DNA of 64,000 bases from Temnopleurus reevesii. Its lineage: Eukaryota; Echinodermata; Echinoidea; Temnopleuroida; Temnopleuridae. Positions 59,408 to 64,000 of this stretch are shown piece after piece (within the stretch, counting starts at the first letter, position 1; each line of letters opens with the position of its first letter). The notes below the pieces were generated by a model, which searched no databases, was not told where the DNA came from, and was given only the letters and a program-made list of their open reading frames with translations. The stretch is taken from assembly GCA_036244855.1 (NCBI GenBank), contig BQKZ01001017.1, forward strand, positions 12,666 through 76,665, given 5' to 3'. A program made the translations under genes and the position numbers.

Positions 59408-61979
59408 TTAACCCGTTGACGACGGGAACCGGGTATACCCGGTTCCCACAAACCCCACTCATATACGGGAACCGGGTATACTCGGTTCCCAAAGTAGCAT
59501 CAATATGTTCTCTTTTGATGGGTAATAACACCTTTATAAACACGATCTAGGTATTTGTATTAATGAATGTAGAAAGATCAATTACTAAACTAAGTACTCC
59601 AACAAAGTTTCTATCATTACTTCCCATTAATTTGATTTTTTAAGCATTCATGAAATTAATTTGCTTGTACAAGTTAGCAAGAATTTCGTATTTCATGTAT
59701 TACCCGCCAGCCAGCTGAGACAGTAGATTTTTAGTTTCGCTGATACCCGTAACGAGTATTCAGTGACATATATCTCTGTACTATTCAGCAGGAACCAGCG
59801 GCTGGTGTCACGCATGGGTGACTGAGTTCGGGCGATCCGAAATTCTGCGTGAGGCGATTAGTCTATAATGCCAGTCCGTTTTTCCTCATTCACCCGATAT
59901 TATTTAGCCACCACACGCATTTTCCAATGTCCCCCCCCTCTCTCTCTCTCTTATTCTAATATTCAAATATGTACTCAATATTTGAGCCATATCTTTAACG
60001 TTTTCATTCTCGTTTCTCTATTTCTCTTATCATTATGAAACAAACATATTTCTAGAATAAGTGCAGGATTTCAATTTAGATTTAGAACTCGTAAAGATCG
60101 ATATACCCAATTGAAACGTTTATATACATGTGTTTCTGCACTTTTATCTTTGTTCTTTTTCTTTGATTTTTTTTGTAACAGTATTCGATATTTTGACATA
60201 ATATTGCCGATTATATTTGTATCTTCTTTTTGGTCAATTCTTTCCCATCACTTCTTTCTTCATTCTCACTTGTCCGTCACTTCCTATCTATCTATTTATT
60301 TATTTGTTTCATATACACGGACCTCTCCGTCTTCTCCCATTTTATTTTTTTTTTCTAACGAATATACATTTTTGGGGGGTGTGATTACAAGATTTTGCCT
60401 TTGTGTCATTTCTGTTGCTTTTTATCCTTATTCAATGGTTTTATGAATTTATGTTGCATTTGTTTCTCTCTCGCGATATCTTGTACCTACGGCATCTGCG
60501 TATCTCATGATTTCTTCCTCTTCTCTTCTCTTTCTTTCTTTCCCACGATAAATTGAAATATAAAACGATTAGAAGTGTTTACAATACATTAGCTTGAAGT
60601 AAACAATAGTATAAACGACAAAACAAGCCGGATCTTACACCAGGTGTCCAGGAAGAGGATATTTGAAGTGTATCAACACCTTTTGTACGTTTTTGTATAG
60701 ACAGGAAGTGCGATCGATGTTTTGTTGAATAGACTTTTATTCGTTAGGTATTTTTGAAAGAAGGATTCCATTTAGCCTGTCAAAATCCTAATCTTATATC
60801 AATCTTCCAGAACGCATCCTGTATTTTTACTCCTGGACTACTAAAATAACGAAAGGCTAACTGTCAATAAATCAAATTTCAAGATGAGCAAATTTCCGAG
60901 AAAATATGGTAACACATCTCATTGTCATTAAATAATTTTGCCTCTGCTTTCTGAAACTTTGTTGCATAAATTTACTTTTCGAATTTTCAAATCGTTTTCT
61001 AATATTTCATTACTTATAAGTTTTATTTTTAATTGCAATTTTTAGGCAAATGTCATATCATATTTCCCCTTCTGTGTATTCTCCGTTCATATAATATATC
61101 TCTTTAACTCTCTTTTTTATTTTACGATGCTTGCATTCTCTGTTCTTTATCTCTATACTATATCTTTTCAAATAATAATTCCTCACTACCTGTGTATATT
61201 TCCTCTAAATCTGTCTCTCCTTTGAAATTGCTTCAATAGTGAAAAAAGTTTGACTTTCAATACATTATTTATGATTACTTATTTTGACATTTTCAAACAA
61301 ATCGCTTCAAGTTTGGATTAATCGTACAAACATAGAGACAACCATTTTGCAAAAAAAAATAGACAGGAAAAAAAAACAAATATAAAGGAGGGAGGTGATA
61401 TAAAACATGAAGAAAACAAACAAAAAGAAGAAAAGATGAAGTAATACAAAGTATAGAAAACATGAAATAAACAAATGATGACGAAAGAAAAACTCTTTCA
61501 ACAGTAAAGAAAAGATGCATTATTTTAAATTATTCATGTTTAAATCAATCTCCTTACATATGGAATAATGATAACAACATAGAGATAACAATTTTGCGAT
61601 AAACATAGATACGAAGGAAAATAAATATAAAGGAAGGAACTCAGAAAAACGAGATGAAAAGGAGCAAGATGTGTTGAAAGAATAAAATATTATGAATATA
61701 TAGAATAAAAATATAATCTGTAAGCAACAAAAAAAACTGAAGAAATTGGTACATACAACAAAGATAAAGAAACAACCGAGGCAAGGGACGTATTATAGGT
61801 TCAATTTCACCGCATTAGTTCTTCATGTACTGCACTGTGCTTAGAATCAAGACTATTCATGAAGCGAACACTGCGCACGCGCCTTCTCAACGTTGAATAG
61901 CGAGCTTCTTGATACACAGAAATTAATCTCGTATGAGGGTGCCGCTGGGCCATGAACAATTCCGTCGTCAACGGGTTAA
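59408..61979. mobile_element. piggyBac-like non-autonomous element
   Basis: TTAA at 59408-59411 and 61976-61979 flank 2564 bases with exact 14-bp inverted ends CCCGTTGACGACGG. Next to the left end lie inverted subterminal copies of GGGAACCGGGTATACC. The TTAA target and CCC terminus are the piggyBac hallmarks. The interior is AT-rich; open frames there (60111-60446, 61293-61520) are low-complexity and no transposase is seen. Confidence 0.85.
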
Positions 61980-64000
61980 GAATCATCACAGATACAGAGG
62001 ATTCTTCAAGCCCAAATTTAAGCCTCCATTCATTGCATATCAATTTGAAACATCATTTGATACATCCTACCGGTATTCAACATGTTTTTCTGAAGTTTTC
62101 AAGGAGAGCAAGATATCCCCCTTCTCTTTGCAAGTAAAATTTATAGCAATTCAAAAGTAAGATAATGTATTGTATTTTGAAAGGTTGGCAAATATTCGAG
62201 TGACCGACACATTCTTCCATGATGAAAATTATGAACTTTTAATTGGATTTATTTGTGACGCAACTGTAGAGGACAAAATAAATGAGTTTATACATATACT
62301 ATGTAATGCTGTTGTCCAATGTGTTTTCTTATGGCCTTTTTCATGTGATCTTAATTCATTTTGTTCAATGCCTTTTATGAATCAGATCAAAACATTCATT
62401 TCTCAAATCAAGTTAGGGATCACTTTTTGTTTTACTTCACAACAAGCCCAATTTTCAGGATATTTTTTATACACATTTATATCAATCTCTAACTTTTTTT
62501 GTGTAGTGTATATGCCACCTTATAACATTTATATATTGGATGGCAATGAATGGAATACCAGGGAATATTGCACGAGTTAGGGCAATATTGGCCCTAACGA
62601 GTGCAATATTCCCGGTATTTCATGAAAAAAAGCCATCCAATATAATCATTATTATCTTTACATTAGCCTTTGACTTACTGGTATTATTGTAGAAGTACCA
62701 GAAGGCTGATCACTGCTTTGCGCATGTGTGAAATTGAAGCCGTGCAACATGGCTTAATGTTGCACGACTTAAAACTCTCATATAGATAGTAATTATTTTT
62801 ATCTATTAATTTTCTTAGTCTTTCTCAAGGTCCCATCTTCATAATCTTGCTCTCTCTTGCTTCTCCCCTCGCTTTCCTTTCCTCATTCTATCTCTTTTCC
62901 TCTCTTGCTCTATTGCAAATTTCTTTATCTCTTCACTCTCTCTTGTCTATTCCTCTCTTTCATCCATATCTCCTCTCCATTACTGTCATTTTATTATTAT
63001 TGCCCCCCATCTCGATTTCTTTATTTAATCCCCTAATGCTGTCTCTTTTTCTTCCTTCTTTCTTATTCTCTATTACACTCTTTCGTCCATTCTACCTATA
63101 ATATTCCTCTCTTCTCTCAAATACATTCAATGAAGCGTAACTGAGTAATGATTAAGGAATGCCAGTTTCCAGGCAAAAGCATGGATTAGGGTTCTGGCAA
63201 AATATTTTCAGACCAATGGTTTAGAATTTTTGTTTCATATTGCATTCAAGGTGAATTTCAAGATGAATTTCAGGCTCTCTGCTCAACTCCATCTGACATT
63301 CCTCAAGATATAAAAAAACAGGAGATTTGTTCAGATGTAAAGCTTAACATAATAATACACAAACACAGGAAATTCACATTTTCTGTTTTAATTTCTGCGT
63401 ACATTACTGAATTTTCCATGCTGACATCACACACTGGATACAAACAAGGCATTGCATTCTAAATAATGTTCAATAATACATTACACTAGAAACTTGGGAT
63501 CATAGGTCAGAGAAAATACTCTTTTAAGATCAGGATAACAAAAAATACAATGTGCTTAGACCAGCTAATCAGATTTACATATCTTTCAAAATTCAGACTT
63601 GCTTTGAAAAATTTCCTCTGTTGGTCAATGACTTGGGACCACATAAGTTATAAAACATCTGAATTATTAAACATCATATGCAAAGCAGTAATTTACTGCT
63701 TCATAAATGCGTTTCTGCTGTTCGGATATCTCTCTGAAACAAAGTGCAAACAGACTTTGACCTATATTCAAATTTCACATGTAAAAAACACATGATATGT
63801 TGCACACATGTTCACTGGTTCTATGAATGGATAGATTACCAGGGAATTACTGCATGGACGCACAGAAATCCAAACACAGATGAGATGTTCAGGGATTCTT
63901 GAGGAATAACTTGGAGAAAATGCCTTGTTTTCATCCTTACTCCCATGAGGGCATGTTACGTTCAGCTGGTTAGCTATTTACGTTATAATTTCTAAGGTTA
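61980..64000. other. Right-end intergenic region
   Basis: No gene recognised. An open frame at 62170-62580 (136 codons) has no recognisable domain. A long palindrome lies at 62532-62644 and a pyrimidine-rich tract at 62820-63120. Confidence 0.6.
62532..62644. repeat. 113-bp imperfect palindrome
   Basis: TATATTGGATGGC...GAATATTGCACGAGTTAGGGC at the left is inverted as GCCCTAACGAGTGCAATATTC...GCCATCCAATATA at the right around a 7-base centre. A few indels in the arms. Confidence 0.85.

Noticed and set aside
60111..60446. 111-codon hydrophobic open frame inside the piggyBac-like element
   Set aside because: A product of T-rich sequence (runs of F, S and L). No transposase motifs.
62170..62580. 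136-codon open frame
   Set aside because: No recognisable domain, composition matches the AT-rich background, and it ends inside a palindrome. Not enough to call a gene.
62820..63120. Pyrimidine-rich tract with an 84-codon open frame
   Set aside because: Simple-sequence CT tract giving only S, L and F.

Overview
This is a eukaryotic, AT-rich, intron-dominated window. The two recognisable genes are metazoan. The heavy load of short foldback/MITE elements and tRNA-derived SINEs, the abundant acatgta-type motifs and the signs of very high heterozygosity point to a marine invertebrate, most likely an echinoderm such as a sea urchin. The species call is inference; the sequence does not prove it.

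Gene 1 (minus strand, about 1-50.6 kb) is a casein kinase 1 delta/epsilon orthologue. I could place seven coding exons (47491-47416, 40318-40208, 24891-24743, 20981-20753, 8456-8286, 1852-1704, 116-1). All have GT/AG borders and a continuous reading frame. They encode residues 1-333: the whole kinase domain plus the start of the regulatory tail, which runs off the left edge. A 5' non-coding exon ending at 50370 is likely. Gene 2 (plus strand, 53.8-58.7 kb) is mitochondrial ribosomal protein uS7m (MRPS7), in six coding exons of about 223 codons, with a one-base deletion in exon 4. The two genes stand head to head about 3.2 kb apart.

The rest is intron and intergenic DNA with no convincing further gene. 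It holds at least seven families of short inverted-repeat elements, tRNA-derived SINEs (one split by a TTAA-flanked foldback element whose empty site is visible in another SINE copy here), a 2.56 kb piggyBac-like non-autonomous element at 59.4-62.0 kb, and a GC-rich foldback element with perfect 48-bp arms at 16.8 kb. Most of the runs of N sit between near-identical direct repeats, which suggests two haplotypes were laid end to end in the assembly.

The most unusual feature is a set of fossil exon fragments. CK1 exon 3 is followed by five decaying partial copies of itself, CK1 exon 6 by one truncated copy, and MRPS7 exon 5 is preceded by one or two broken copies. I see no evidence for a wholly new biological system. 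Recurrent partial exon duplication in both genes is the strongest lead.
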